Shown one piece after another: positions 13,601 to 24,662 of a stretch of 64,000 nucleotides of DNA. Position numbers and translations under genes: made by a program. Origin of the DNA: Epiperipatus broadwayi (Eukaryota > Onychophora > Udeonychophora > Euonychophora > Peripatidae); the NCBI GenBank assembly GCA_028023455.1, contig JAQFVV010013069.1:124001-188000 (forward strand). The letters are read 5' to 3'. Position 1 is the first letter of the stretch, and each line of letters begins with the position of its first letter. The notes under the pieces are model-generated. The model saw only the letters and a list, made by a program, of their open reading frames with translations. It was not told where the DNA came from and did not search any database.

Positions 13601-14640
13601 ATTAGTGATTCACGAAAGCTTATTTAAATTATATATTGCTGATCATTGAAATTGTGAGATATTTAAAATAAAATGTTTTACAGGTATTTGGAATAGTTAC
13701 TGATGAAATCTGTGTATGTATTAGAAGGCAAAGATTTAATGGTGAACTATTTAATTTGATGTTATGAAAAGCATAAGCAAGTATATCATCTTTCTGCATT
13801 ATAGATTTAAAATTTGTTAATGATTGTGATATTCTGTAAATTCAATAAATTACTTATAAGCAGTTGTTAATGTTTTGAAAACAGTAATTAAAGATTTTGT
13901 TTCAACACTTATCATTCAAAAAGCTCAGTTGTTTTATCAGCTAGTGAATGAAAAAATATTTAGTAACTAAAATTTTGGATGGTTTTGGTAGGATGTGATA
14001 TTACACATACTTCAGCTTTATATAGCAATAATAATTATTTAAACCAAATTAGTTGTAAATGATGTTGTTTTTTAAATTTATTGCATGCAAAAAGATATGA
14101 ATTCCTACTGATATAATATAAAGGCATTGAAATTTTTTTATTTAAAAATACTTGACAATATTTCTAAAATATGAATGTAAGATAATAAGATTAATGGTTA
14201 TATTTTTTAGATTTCTGAATGTAATGATATTGAATAGTAAGATTGTATAAGAACATCTTCACTGAAATAAACATGTGAAGCTAATAAATAGAACTGATTT
14301 TCTAAACAAAGTAATTTATTTGTGAATTTAAACTTGGTTTTTATGAAAAAAATTTTTTTTGTTATAAAAATTAATTTAAAGATTCTTTATTAAAATAATA
14401 ACTATTTCTGAAAGCATTTTGAAGATATGATGCTGAGGTTTTCAGAAGAAAAAAGATTATTGTAAAAAACTTAAAAGGCAGTATTACAATATGATAAATA
14501 AATATACTAATAGAACAGCATGATTCATATATAAACATTTATGGATTATTGATTATTTTTCCCTTATACATATATTTACTTCTGATAGAATCACATACTC
14601 ATTTTAAATATTTGGTAATGGTAATGATAATTTATATAAA
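10623..14640. other. Anonymous A+T-rich DNA, including a decayed A-rich plus-strand stretch
   Basis: No gene supported. From about 11,100 to 12,100 the plus strand is A-rich and translates into short pieces without stops longer than about 30 codons; this may be very old retroelement coding sequence but no motif can be aligned. A near-perfect A/T palindrome of about 20-bp arms sits at 12,472-12,515. Short frames at 12,038-12,762 and 13,054-13,260 on the minus strand have low-complexity A/T composition and are taken as chance. Confidence 0.45.
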
Positions 14641-14641
14641 A

Positions 14642-14830
14642 GCATTGGCGGCCTAGTGGTTAGCATAGCTGCCTTCCAAGCAGCTGGCCCGGGTTCGCTT
14701 CCTGGTCAACGCATTTGACATATGAAAAAAAAAAGATTTTTAAAAAGGCGAAACTTTCCATATGTAGCGCCATCCAGTGCAAGCGAGAGTTTTAATGCTG
14801 GGTTGGACTACCTGTGTTTGAACAGTTTAG
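14642..14830 (+). mobile_element. SINE with tRNA-Gly(UCC)-like head
   Basis: The first 72 nt fold as a tRNA: acceptor GCATTGG with a 3' partner carrying one mismatch, an A-box region TGGCGGCCTAGTGGTTAGC, anticodon stem GCTGC/GCAGC with loop CTTCCAA (anticodon TCC), and B-box GGTTCGCTTCC. It is followed by TTTGACATATG, an A-run and a non-tRNA body of roughly 100 bp. The head closely resembles metazoan tRNA-Gly(UCC), but the B-box carries a C in place of the usual A, and the same change is present in the minus-strand copy at 15.04-15.11 kb. That shared change and the tail mark it as a SINE rather than a working tRNA gene. Confidence 0.75.
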
Positions 14831-14999
14831 TGATTATATGATATATAAAGATTATTAATAACTAACTAAACAATAAATATATTTATTCTAGAATTGAGTT
14901 GAGCTTTTAACAGGATTGTGAAAATGGAGTGTATAACATCTAAAAATTCCAGGATTGAATTACAGCTTTAAAAATAACTTTAGATAAAAATATAGAAAT

Positions 15000-15111
15000 G
15001 CTTCAATAAAATTAAATTCTTTTTTTTAATGCGTCAAAGCGTCCGGCCGGGAAGCGAATCCAGGCAAAACTGCTTGTAAGGCGACTGTGCTAACCACTCG
15101 GCCATCAACGC
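15000..15111 (-). mobile_element. SINE head, tRNA-like, minus strand
   Basis: Read on the minus strand from 15111 to 15039, it starts GCGTTGATGGCCGAGTGGTT and has a B-box GATTCGCTTCC. The anticodon loop reads CTTACAA. After the head comes TTTGACGCATT and an A-run, matching the arrangement of the plus-strand copy at 14.64 kb. Same SINE family, shortened body. It lies only about 170 bp from that copy in the opposite orientation. Confidence 0.7.
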
Positions 15112-15204
15112 TTGTACTCAATTTTCCAATTAATTTGTTGAACATTACTTGAATTTGAACTATTAACATAAATTAAATAATATTTAAATATAAGTGTATT
15201 ATAC

Positions 15205-15310
15205 ATAATTTTAAGCTAGATGCAATTAGAGGGGATTTGAACCCAGATTTTTAAGCTTCCTTTAGTCATCCACTCAATTTTATACAATTGACACACATGA
15301 CCACATTCAT
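15205..15310 (-). mobile_element. Partial SINE (second family) with B-box
   Basis: On the minus strand this gives a phrase ending AAATCTGGGTTCAAATCCCC then TCTAATTGCATCTAG. The B-box GGTTCAAATCC and the following TAATT(A/G)CATCTA are shared with copies at about 15.60-15.69 kb and 15.93-15.98 kb. Only the head-proximal part is present. Confidence 0.5.
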
Positions 15311-15597
15311 AAATCCTCTCTAATAAATTAAATAATATTTAAAGCAAAAAATGTTATTTTTCAATATGAAATAAAAAAATTTTTTCTAATAATTACTTGC
15401 TTAAACTTTGAAAAATGTGACAACAGAATTAAATCAACTATTTTAATATAACATCGTCACTTTTTATTTGTAAAAGATAAATAAATAAAAATGTGATTTG
15501 CAAGTCTTATTATAATTGAAAGGAAAAACCATATGTATATATAAATTATTACGAACTATCAATGAAATGTATATAATAATGTAAATAACAATATTCT

Positions 15598-15980
15598 ATC
15601 TTAGATGTAATTAAAGAGAATTTGCGACCAGACTTTCAAGCTTCAAAAATCATCAACTCTATCCAATCTACTCGATACACATAATCACATACATGTGAAA
15701 AAGATAAATGATCTCCAATATGCAGGTTATATGCTGAATCAGCATTCATCAGTTGTTCCAGATCATCATCTTCCACACACATATGTAATCATTGCTTAGT
15801 TTATATTGTATCGACTCTCCAAGTCTTCAGCCATCCATATCACTGAAAATCTGATGATGAAATGCTCAAAACTCTTAATAATGCCAATATTATAGTTATA
15901 ATCATGTTGACCTTAATTCAATCTGCCTATAGAGAACTTAAAAGTCTGGGTTCAAATCCCCTTTAATTACATCTAGGTTA
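15598..15980 (-). mobile_element. SINE-like repeat, second family, left copy of an inverted pair
   Basis: Contains, on the plus strand, CTTCAGCCATCCATATCACT followed by GAAAATCTGATGATG. The reverse complement of this phrase recurs, slightly diverged, at about 18.64-18.67 kb. Further matches in inverted order are ATACACATAATCACATACAT/GTGAAAAAG against the right copy's CTTTTTCACATGTATGTGGT, and CTCCAATATGCA against TGTATATTGGAG. B-box-like GGTTCAAATCC near 15,950 suggests tRNA ancestry. Confidence 0.6.
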
Positions 15981-16071
15981 AGTATATATAATATACTTGT
16001 ATTTCAATATTACATATTCAGCCTGTATTCTGCCCATCACTATTCTGTGTATTTAAATGGGCATAATATAA

Positions 16072-18544
16072 TGTACCGGTATAAATCCACCACGCTTATT
16101 CATACACAGTACCCGAGTTCAAACCCAATCCGCGTTTAAGAATAAATTCCAAAACGCCAACTGAATTCAAACCCAAACCCCGGTATGACCAACCGATGAT
16201 GACTTTATAACAGCACGGGGTTATCCCTTTTCTAGCTCAGCTCAGAACATAGACAAATTCTTACAGTTAATGATATATATATTTATTATACTCTAGATAT
16301 TGGAACGGTCATTCATGTAACGTATATATTTAAGTTGCCAATACAGACAGTAAGTGGCTACCTAGACTTAGAGAGTAATAAGGTGGAGGACACAAAAAGT
16401 AGATTAAATAAAGTGTTTAATAAGAACAATTAGAAAACATATAAATATAGCGTTCAACAGTACGGTAAGACTTCCATGAATCCTCTTGTATTTAGCTACT
16501 AGTCTTTAACAATCTTTTTATCTAGTGAACAAACTCATGCCAATAGCTGTGTAGTTAAATGATTGACGGGTGGCCAAGAGAATCAGAGTATTTGAACATT
16601 GAAAAGATATTTCTCTAAAGGGTTTTTTTTTTATTAACTTATTTTATTCGAATAGACTCGAGCCGTTACGTAGATGGACAGTTGGAGGTGGTTTTATATA
16701 AATACGGCATGGAAGATAGATGTACTGGTGGTTGCCTATATTCAAAAGCCCTACAGTAATCACTTGCGGTGCATTAACGGAATACCGGGCGGCTTGTACT
16801 TTGACAAGGCTTAGTGCCCCCAAGTAGCTCCGGGACACGGCAACCAGCCGGGATCATTTCGAACCCGGTGATCCAAGAGATAACCTGGGAAAGAAACTGC
16901 TTTCAATCCCCAATGGTAGAATGGCGAGACGCTAACTTCAGCGAAGGGAAGGCATTGCCACAGACATCAAGGACGAGTACTTGAAGTGGATTTTTAAAAG
17001 AAATTATACAAAACCTGGAATCTATTCGTCTGTTTCTACGCCACAGGCTGAGATCCTTATCCCAATAAAATATAGCGGAATTAAACTGACCGCGAGAACA
17101 ATAATTAATTAAATTTACTCTGAGACCCTTAACCCTCCAGGTTGACAGGCGGTAGCGATAGTATTAAATCATACAGTGAGTTATTTCTCATATCATACAT
17201 GACATTAATATAACATTTTAAAACCAATATATATATTTAACATTGAACCTTAGATTGCAATTATATGACCACTTAAAATAGAATAATAAAGGGATTCAAC
17301 ATTTACCAACTCGAAATATAAAAGAATATTTAATTCAGAAAACGAAATTTACTTTTAAAATAACTTGCTCATTATTGTACACTAGTTTTACACAGAGTTG
17401 GGAAATATTACTATTGGCATCGTTTGTTTATGGAATACGCAACACAAAAAAAATATAAATGCATTCATTTAAATTATTATTACTCTTAATTACAATTTTT
17501 ATAAATTATTTCTAAAGACTAGAGCGGAGGATTAAAAGAAAAGAAAATTTACTGACAGGTTAAACAATAGCATTATAAACAACATAAAAACTTACATGTA
17601 CTTTATTTGATTGATAACATTAAGCTCGGGAGAAAGTTAAAAGTTCGTGTAACACAGTTACTCTTCTTTCTTCATCCGGCTTGCCTTTCCCGATTGATAT
17701 TTCCGACGAACGTAGGCGCGCATATTGAAAGTTATTTGCAAGGCATTGTCAATTTGGAGATTGGAAGCTGGAAACTATGAAGCACAAACAACATGATCAG
17801 TCAGCGGCACGAAGATTCAATTTGGCAGGGCAGAGATCAGCTCCTGGCACTTAGCCCATCAACATTGCGGTTTACAGGTGAGCTTCTTAACAAAGTTCTA
17901 GGAATTACTCTAGCAGCTGCAGTGCTGTCTTAAGACTACCTCTCTCAACCACGTCAAAAGTTAGAATAAGTTTTCTCTCTAAGATGGCCACGATTGACCT
18001 TTCCGCCTGGTTTTTGTGTTTCAGCTCCTCCTACTTTCTCTAGCTTCCAGCCATCCAGCTTGACCATACAACATTAATTATCCCCCATTGTCCTTTTACT
18101 TTAATACGCAATTTTCTGATTGACACGGTAATTACAAATCTACATTTCTTATCTAATTTCGAATACAATTTAATTACTCTGTACATTTGTGTAATTTAGA
18201 TTTTAATTAAAAACACTGATCAAAGGAATGTGACTTTTGATCAGCATTTTTAAACGACTTTGTACAATTTTAAAAAAAAACTAAAATTCAAACAAATACG
18301 CCCGCAATAAACTTTAAATTAAATTGATATAAATCCACAAACCACGCACACACGAATATTATCTCATGGTTTGTGACATTTATATACGGAATCTTACCTA
18401 TTGATTTACAAAACATAAAATATATAACTAATTTTTTATTATGACTGAAAATAGACAAATCTCACTGCGGGCAGATAGTGGTTCGAATTACCGTACCTAA
18501 AACACATGAAACGAAGATCGGTTCTTCGATCTGTCTGTTTCAAT
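16072..18544. mobile_element. Unclassified 2.47-kb element (possible solo LTR or non-autonomous element)
   Basis: The left end reads TGTACCGGTATAAA (16072-16085); the right end is a 31-nt segment (18514-18544) containing GATCGGTTCTTCGATC, a 6-bp stem, then TGTCTGTTTCAAT. At 30,910-30,952 these two ends occur fused, with nothing between, suggesting that 16,072-18,544 is one mobile unit and the other a collapsed derivative. Internal sequence is markedly less A+T-rich (for example 16,640-17,150 and 17,640-18,060) and lacks any long open frame; the 64-codon frame at 16,644-16,838 has no recognised motif. It carries a B-box-like GGTTCGAAATGATCC on the minus strand near 16,862. Texture resembles a long LTR, but no partner LTR is visible. 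It sits inside inverted SINE copies. Confidence 0.45.
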
Positions 18545-18545
18545 A

Positions 18546-18950
18546 ATTCTACATATGAGTGTTCAGATTGATTTGAGGATTGGATATGACTATAATATTG
18601 GCATCATCAAGGGATATGAACATTCGATTATCAGATTTTCAGTGATATAGATGGCTGAAGAATTAGAGAATGGAGGGGAGTGATGCCTGTCCATTAAAGT
18701 GCATAGATTTCTATCTTAATATATACCAAGTACTGATTTGTTGTGGGAGATGATGATTCAGACCAAATAATGTCTGCTAGTTCAGCATAAAATATGTATA
18801 TTGGAGATAATTGATCTTTTTCACATGTATGTGGTTATGTGTATCGGTTATATAGAATAGAGTGGATGAAATTCTGCTTTCAAATCTCCTTCACTATATT
18901 TAAGTATATACACTATGTTTGTATTTGAGTATTAAATATCCTATCTTATA
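18546..18950 (+). mobile_element. SINE-like repeat, second family, right copy of an inverted pair
   Basis: Contains TCAGATTTTCAGTGATATAG followed by ATGGCTGAAG, and later CTTTTTCACATGTATGTGGT, reverse-complementary to phrases in the copy at 15.60-15.98 kb in matching order over about 350 bp. It begins immediately after the right end of the 2.47-kb element. Confidence 0.6.
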
Positions 18951-19633
18951 TTAACCACATAGAAAACGTTTAACTTTTATATAGCTTATTTATTCTTCAA
19001 ATGTTAAAATGAGAATGAACATTTACTAACTTTGACTAAAAGAGTTAAACTACATTAACATATTTGATCAATAATTAAACTTTGAGAAACTTCATTTTCT
19101 TATGCCTTGCTTAAAAAACTATTTAACTATTTCTACACTTTAAAGGGCAATAATATTGAAAGCTTTAGTAAATCATAATATTTCTTAAAAAAATTTACTT
19201 TCTGCATTTGTATGAACCATATAGCCAGAAGCGATTTACATTCATCAAAAATTATAATCAATACATTTTATATCTACATTTTTCTTTGTGTATTTTTAAT
19301 TATTCATAACTTTTTTTTTATTGGCTCAAAATTACCATAAATAAATTAATATTTTCCAGAGTCGGTACTAACAGTTAGTAAGTTAATTAAAATTAATTAA
19401 TAAATTTAGCTTACCTATCAATGCAGATTGTACTTTTTCAAGTTTATATAATATCACTTCCATTATTCAAGTAAAAAAAAAAAAGACTCAAAATCAGATT
19501 TGGAAAATAGATGCTATTTTTTCTTGTTCTATACTTTTGTGAATTATCATTTTATAGCATCAACTGCTGACAAATCAAAGTGCCAAGATATATTCTTATA
19601 AATATAATTAAAAAAAAACACAAAAATTATTCT

Positions 19634-19665
<32 letters not shown>

Positions 19666-20070
19666 TTCACGTTTGTTCATTATTGGATACCATTTTAGTA
19701 ATTAAATTCTAATTGTAATAACAAATAATCATAACTTAAATATAAGCAATAATTGTATCTCCTACTTACTTATGTAAATGTCAACACCTACATAAAAATA
19801 GAATAATACCAATCTATATTTTAGCTCTGTTATTAAATAAGCTTAGTCGTAATTTTAAACTTTAGATTGAATTTTGTTTTTTATTTTAATTTATGTAAAG
19901 ATTAAATAAACAGAAATCACCAAATAATGTAATAATAAATAAAAAAACTTAAATATTAGTGATAAAAATAAAAGTAACTGTACCTCCCACTGAGTTGATA
20001 CATAGCAATGTAATTTATTTAACATTATTTAATACTAAATATTAAAAGATATAAACTAATAATATTTACT
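18951..20070. other. Anonymous A+T-rich DNA
   Basis: No gene or RNA identified. A short (CA)n(TA)n microsatellite lies at about 19,634-19,664. Confidence 0.5.
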
Positions 20071-20074
20071 TGTA

Positions 20075-20345
20075 TTTATATGTTGGATTATTTCCATAAT
20101 CTAATATGAGTATTGAATGTATTTTAAAAAAATAACTTTATTTAAATATTACAAATACATTCAACTGTTAATAATATTACACAGATTAGTATCTATACAA
20201 TGTTTCAAAGGTAGTATTATTTTCTCTTCTTCAGGTATTATTGGCCTGACCACTGACATATTAGCATGGGAATTGAATCTGGACTCTTAGATTTTTTGTG
20301 TATTGAACTTTAAGGTAACATTCTAACCAATTGAGCCATCTTCCA
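20075..20345 (-). mobile_element. tRNA-derived SINE (third family), minus strand
   Basis: Read on the minus strand the head begins GATGGCTCAATTGGTTAGAA (A-box like) and carries CCAGATTCAATTCCCATGC (a degenerate B-box), followed by a body with GTCAGTGGTCAGGCC, CCTGAAGAAGAG, AACAGTTGAATGTATTTG and TTTAAATAAAGTT. All of these phrases recur in order in the SINE pair at 24.1-24.7 kb. Single, diverged copy. Confidence 0.75.
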
Positions 20346-22282
20346 AAGGCAATAGTCAGTAGAAATTTTATAGAGCACTATCTTAAAAATTCAATACTCA
20401 AAGAATCTAAGAGGGTCAAAGACTATATTTTATTTTGATATATTGTGGATAGCTTATCAGAAGTCAAACTGAAATAATTCTTCTAGTGGCTATGCTTCAC
20501 CATACATCTTAATGTTCTATGATACAATTTTGTAGATTCTAGAGTTGAAATTCTATGTATTTTTTACACATTTATTAATGAGAAAATCTATGCTCATCAT
20601 AAGCATATAGATTTTGTAAAATTCTGTGTGAAATTGAAATATAAAAAAATAATTAGAGAAATGAATAAAAAGTTAAAAGTTTTATAGTAAAAATACAAAT
20701 GAGAAATGAGAGGTTACATTATTCTATTATTTCATCTTAAAAAGAGGATATTTGTAGATATAATAAATCTGATGTAGCCCAGATTGGTTATACTATAAAC
20801 AGTTTAATGCTGTTTAAAAATTACAGTTTATAAAAAAAAAAAAAAAACATCACGCTATATAAAATAATTGACTTATTTAAAATATGTTTAATAAAAACTA
20901 TACAATCTGCCATATAGTGCCATTTGAGAAATAAAAATGTAAACTATCTAAAGGTGAAAAAATTAATTCATGTTCATTATTAAAGATTATTAAGTATTCT
21001 TTTGTAGTATGTGGAAAACTGAATGATAACAATAGTGTAAAGGAAGAAAGAAAAGTAATCTCAATATGCAAAAGAATTGCATACTTTTTATAAAAAAAAA
21101 AATCTAAACTTGAATCTGTTTTAGTTTGTACTTTCTGAACTGAGTTTTAAACAAAATTTTCCATATTTCTATAGTAAAACTGGATGGTAAAGCTAAAAGT
21201 AAGATTAAAATTTGGGAATTGATAATATTTTAGAAGTTATAATTAAATATTTAAAAGTTAGTAGTGAATGTTTTTTCTTCATATGTTTTAAAATGTAGAT
21301 AAAAAGAAAAAAAAATGCAAATAATTTTTTTTCTCATCTTCTTTTATTTCACATATTTATGGATAAAAATCAGAATATAATGTAATATAAAATTGTGTAA
21401 AGAGAATAAAAAAATGTTTTTCACAAAATATATTTTTGAAATGATGAAAAAATCAAGCAAGTATTAATAGGTGTAAAACAATAAACTAGGACGTATGATT
21501 CTAATTCTAAAAGGCTAGCAGTTCATTCCATATTGTTTTGCAATAGAGCACAGTCTATTATTGAAACTGTGTGGCCATAATTCATGATGATGAGAAAAAC
21601 TACGATTTAGTAAAACTCTTATTCCACCAGAAGTTATATTTTATTGACTGTTTTTAATGTATTTTTCAATTATCCAGTCACAACAGACAGTATGATGATT
21701 TTATTTAATTGAAATACTTCAACCATGTGTGGCTAATTAACCAAAAATAACACCAGTAAAAATAATCTGGAACATGCCATTTGATCCAAAAATTAGTGCC
21801 GAAGTTTGAAAAACCAGCTTTTACAATGAATGCCCTTATAATGCCATAAAGGAAGAAATGGATAGTGCTATATAAATTACCCAAGACCTACAGATAATAT
21901 ACATCATAGAATGTAACTAGTGCTGCTGTAATTACTCTCTCTAATATCATCAGTGTTCAAGGAGAAGATCATCATTAGAAAGAATAAGAAAAATAACATC
22001 AAAATATTTAAAAAATGGTATCTAAAAAAACATATTTAGTAATTGATTCAATATTTAACATTGTAAAATCTTATCATTAGAAATATTATAAAGCTTTAAA
22101 CTTAAACTTAAAATATCTTTTGCCACTATAATATTTAGTATTTTTGTGTATGTGTTGATAGTTGTGAGTAAATATGCAGCAGTTTTATATATTCATTATT
22201 AATAAATCATTACATTTGTTTTATTATTTCATTTAGTTTGTGTTTTAACTATTACTAATTTTCTTATTTTCTGATCCAACAT
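20346..22282. other. Anonymous A+T-rich DNA with one shared repeat phrase
   Basis: No gene supported. A phrase around 20,828-20,890 (A-run, then CACGCTATATAAAA and later ATATGTTTAATAA) resembles one at about 23,155-23,215, indicating a dispersed repeat of unknown type. The stretch 21,500-22,000 is slightly less A+T-rich and may be an old element, but no motif can be read. Confidence 0.4.
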
Positions 22283-22555
22283 AATATTTGGTAATTAAAA
22301 AATATACTCACAGAAAAGGTAGTTATTTAATATTCAGCTTTATTATTATTACCTATCATGCTTTCAATATATTCAATATATTATAGTCATGGTGTATACT
22401 GATGTGATTACAAATTCCTTATATCAGTGTAATCACACTAGTATACACCATTGATATGATACATTGAATATATTGAAAGCAAGCTAGGCAGTAATAAATC
22501 TGAGTATTAAAAAAACAATCTTTTCTGTGAGTATATTCATTGATTACCAGATATT
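22283..22555. repeat. Long imperfect palindrome, arms of about 125-130 bp
   Basis: The left arm includes ATATACTCACAGAAAAGGT, CTTTCAATATATTCAATATA and GGTGTATACTGATGTGATTA. The right arm carries their reverse complements with scattered differences (TAATCACACTAGTATACACC, ATATTGAAAG, TTTTCTGTGAGTATAT). The spacer is about 15 nt near 22,413-22,427. Outer limits (AATATTTGGTAAT / ATTACCAGATATT) are approximate. No target-site duplication recognised. Confidence 0.85.
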
Positions 22556-23086
22556 AGTTTGTATTTGTATCCCAATCCAAATATATTCTTTTACACACCT
22601 GTGCTAGTTAATATTTACAGCCCTCAGAAATCATATAATCCATTGGGGGATATGCTGGTATGGCAGTAATAATTGATGATGATTGTTCCTTTAAAAGCAT
22701 TTTAAGAATAAACTTTTTTTTAAAAATTGCACCTTTGAGTTTCTTTTTTTATTGAAACTCAAAAACAAATAAAATACTTTTGAGAGTACTTGTACTTTTT
22801 AATCAGAAATTATCATTACATTGATAAATAATAGTATATATTTGGATTAAAAATTTTTATTTAAATTTTATTAACCATTCAACTAGTTATTTATTTGTAC
22901 CAAAGTTTATACTACACATCTTGAAGATTTTATTAAAAACGTGTATATCTTAGATTGTATTTATTTTAGGTTCAAACATGTCTATTGTTATATACTATTA
23001 TATAAAATTCAAATGGTGAACATTTACCATTACAATAAAATTCTCTAGTGTCATCTTTATTTCATTTTAATCTTGGAGTGGGATTT

Positions 23087-23515
23087 CATTTATATAGTGA
23101 CATCTGCAAAGTGCATGTGTATCAGCTTATTGGCTTATTAATATTATAGATTATAAAAAAAAAATCGCGCTATATAAAAAAAAATGTCTTGTTTATATAT
23201 GTTTAATTATAAGAATGACATATCGTAAACTCTAGAAATTTTATTGGCGTCATTCATTTACGATGTAAAAAAGTAATTTAAAGTGATCAATTAATAACTT
23301 CACGCTCTTCATTTCAAACACTTCAGATTTGCCCATACATATATGGTTGGGTCGAAAATATAGGTCGATTCATTCTATATTTTCATAAAGACTTTATCTT
23401 GGGTTTGAAAAAGTGGGAGTATTCATTTATATAGTGACATCTGCAAAGCGCATGTGTATCAGCTTATATGCTTATTAATATTATAGATTATAAAAAAATA
23501 AATGTCTTGTTCATT
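23087..23515 (+). repeat. Two direct repeats of about 90 bp flanking a 230-bp insert
   Basis: The phrase starting ATTTATATAGTGACATCTGC and running through CATGTGTATCAGCTTAT to AATGTCTTGTT occurs at about 23,090-23,192 and 23,425-23,515. The first copy has an extra CGCGCTATATAAA. The intervening sequence includes GGGTCGAAAATATAGGTCG. It could be an insertion flanked by a long duplication, or short LTR-like repeats. Confidence 0.75.
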
Positions 23516-24123
23516 TAATTAGCTAACTCAAATTACCTCACCATCAAATCACTTTTAGCAGATGAAAATGATTGCATTTTTGACAGTTCTTATTAAGGTG
23601 ACTTGTACAGGCAATTACTTTTGTCAACTTTAATTTTTATTCATGGAAAATTTATTGTACCTTGAATATATTTTAGCATTAACAAATTATCATAATATAG
23701 AATCTTGAAATATTTATTTTGATACCATTGTGAATTTTCAAATAATTATAAATGTGCAATAATAAATATTTCAATCATAGCAGATTATAAAGAAGTATTT
23801 TAATTTACAAAGTGAGTTTATTTAAAAATGTTTTTTTAGAATCTGCTTGCAATTTGTCTTTATAAAATATTTGGACATGATTATCATGTGAAATATTTAT
23901 ATTCTTAAATGTACATTTTTGATCAGAAGTAAAAATTATTTATGTATGATTAAAATTATTAATATGCAATAATAGAATTAAATGATGACATTAAAATGTA
24001 ATGATTTTAAGAGTAGATGACTATTTAAGGCAAAAATAGATTTAGGATATAATAGCATTTCCAAGAAAGAGTGTTGAAACTCACAAACAATGTTTTCCTG
24101 AAGATTTGTGATGATGGTGTTCT
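23516..24123. other. Anonymous A+T-rich DNA
   Basis: No gene or repeat identified. Confidence 0.5.
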
Positions 24124-24662
24124 AGCTATATTTTTATATTGGACTATTTCCATCATCTAATATGTGTGTTGAATGTCTTTAGAAAAGTTTAATTTTATTT
24201 AAATATTCCAAATACATTCAACTGTTAGAAATATCAGAGAAAACAGGTTAGTATATGCACCAACTGTTAGTAATTTCACAGTAAACAGGTTAGTATATGC
24301 ACAATGTTTTAAGAGATATTTTTCTCCTCTCTTCTTCAGGTGTTGCTGTCCTGACCAGTGGCAGTACTAGCATGGAATGGCAGGATGGCTCAATTGGTTA
24401 GAGTATTACCTTAAAATTCAATAATCAAGAATCTAAGGAGCCAGGTTCAAATCCCATGCTAGTAGTGTCACTGGTCAGACCAGAAACACCTGGAGAAGAA
24501 GGGATAAAAATACCTCTCGAAATATTGTGCATATACTAACTTGTTTTCTGTGATATTACTAACAGTTGAATGTATTTGGAATATTTAAATAAAATTAAAC
24601 TTTTCTAAAGACATTCATCACACATATTAGATGATGAAAATAGTCCAATATAAAAATATAGC
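24124..24662. mobile_element. Head-to-head pair of tRNA-derived SINEs forming an inverted repeat
   Basis: The right copy (plus strand, about 24,378-24,662) has an intact-looking tRNA-related head: A-box ATGGCTCAATTGGTTAGAG and B-box GGTTCAAATCC, then a body with CACTGGTCAGACC, CCTGGAGAAGAAGG and AACAGTTGAATGTATTTGG. The left copy (24,124-24,375) is the body alone in reverse orientation, joined directly to the start of the right copy's head. The arms pair over about 210 bp around a spacer of about 77 nt that is the tRNA-like head itself. The left arm also has an internal duplication of about 40 nt (the phrase AACAGGTTAGTATATGCAC occurs twice). Same family as the 20.1-kb copy. Confidence 0.85.

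Noticed and set aside
14642-14713. Functional tRNA-Gly(UCC) gene
   Set aside because: Acceptor mismatch, altered B-box shared with a second truncated copy, and a SINE-type tail argue for a SINE head.
16644-16838. 64-codon minus-strand frame inside the 2.47-kb element
   Set aside because: No recognised domain and not extended by neighbouring frames; likely chance in less A+T-rich DNA.
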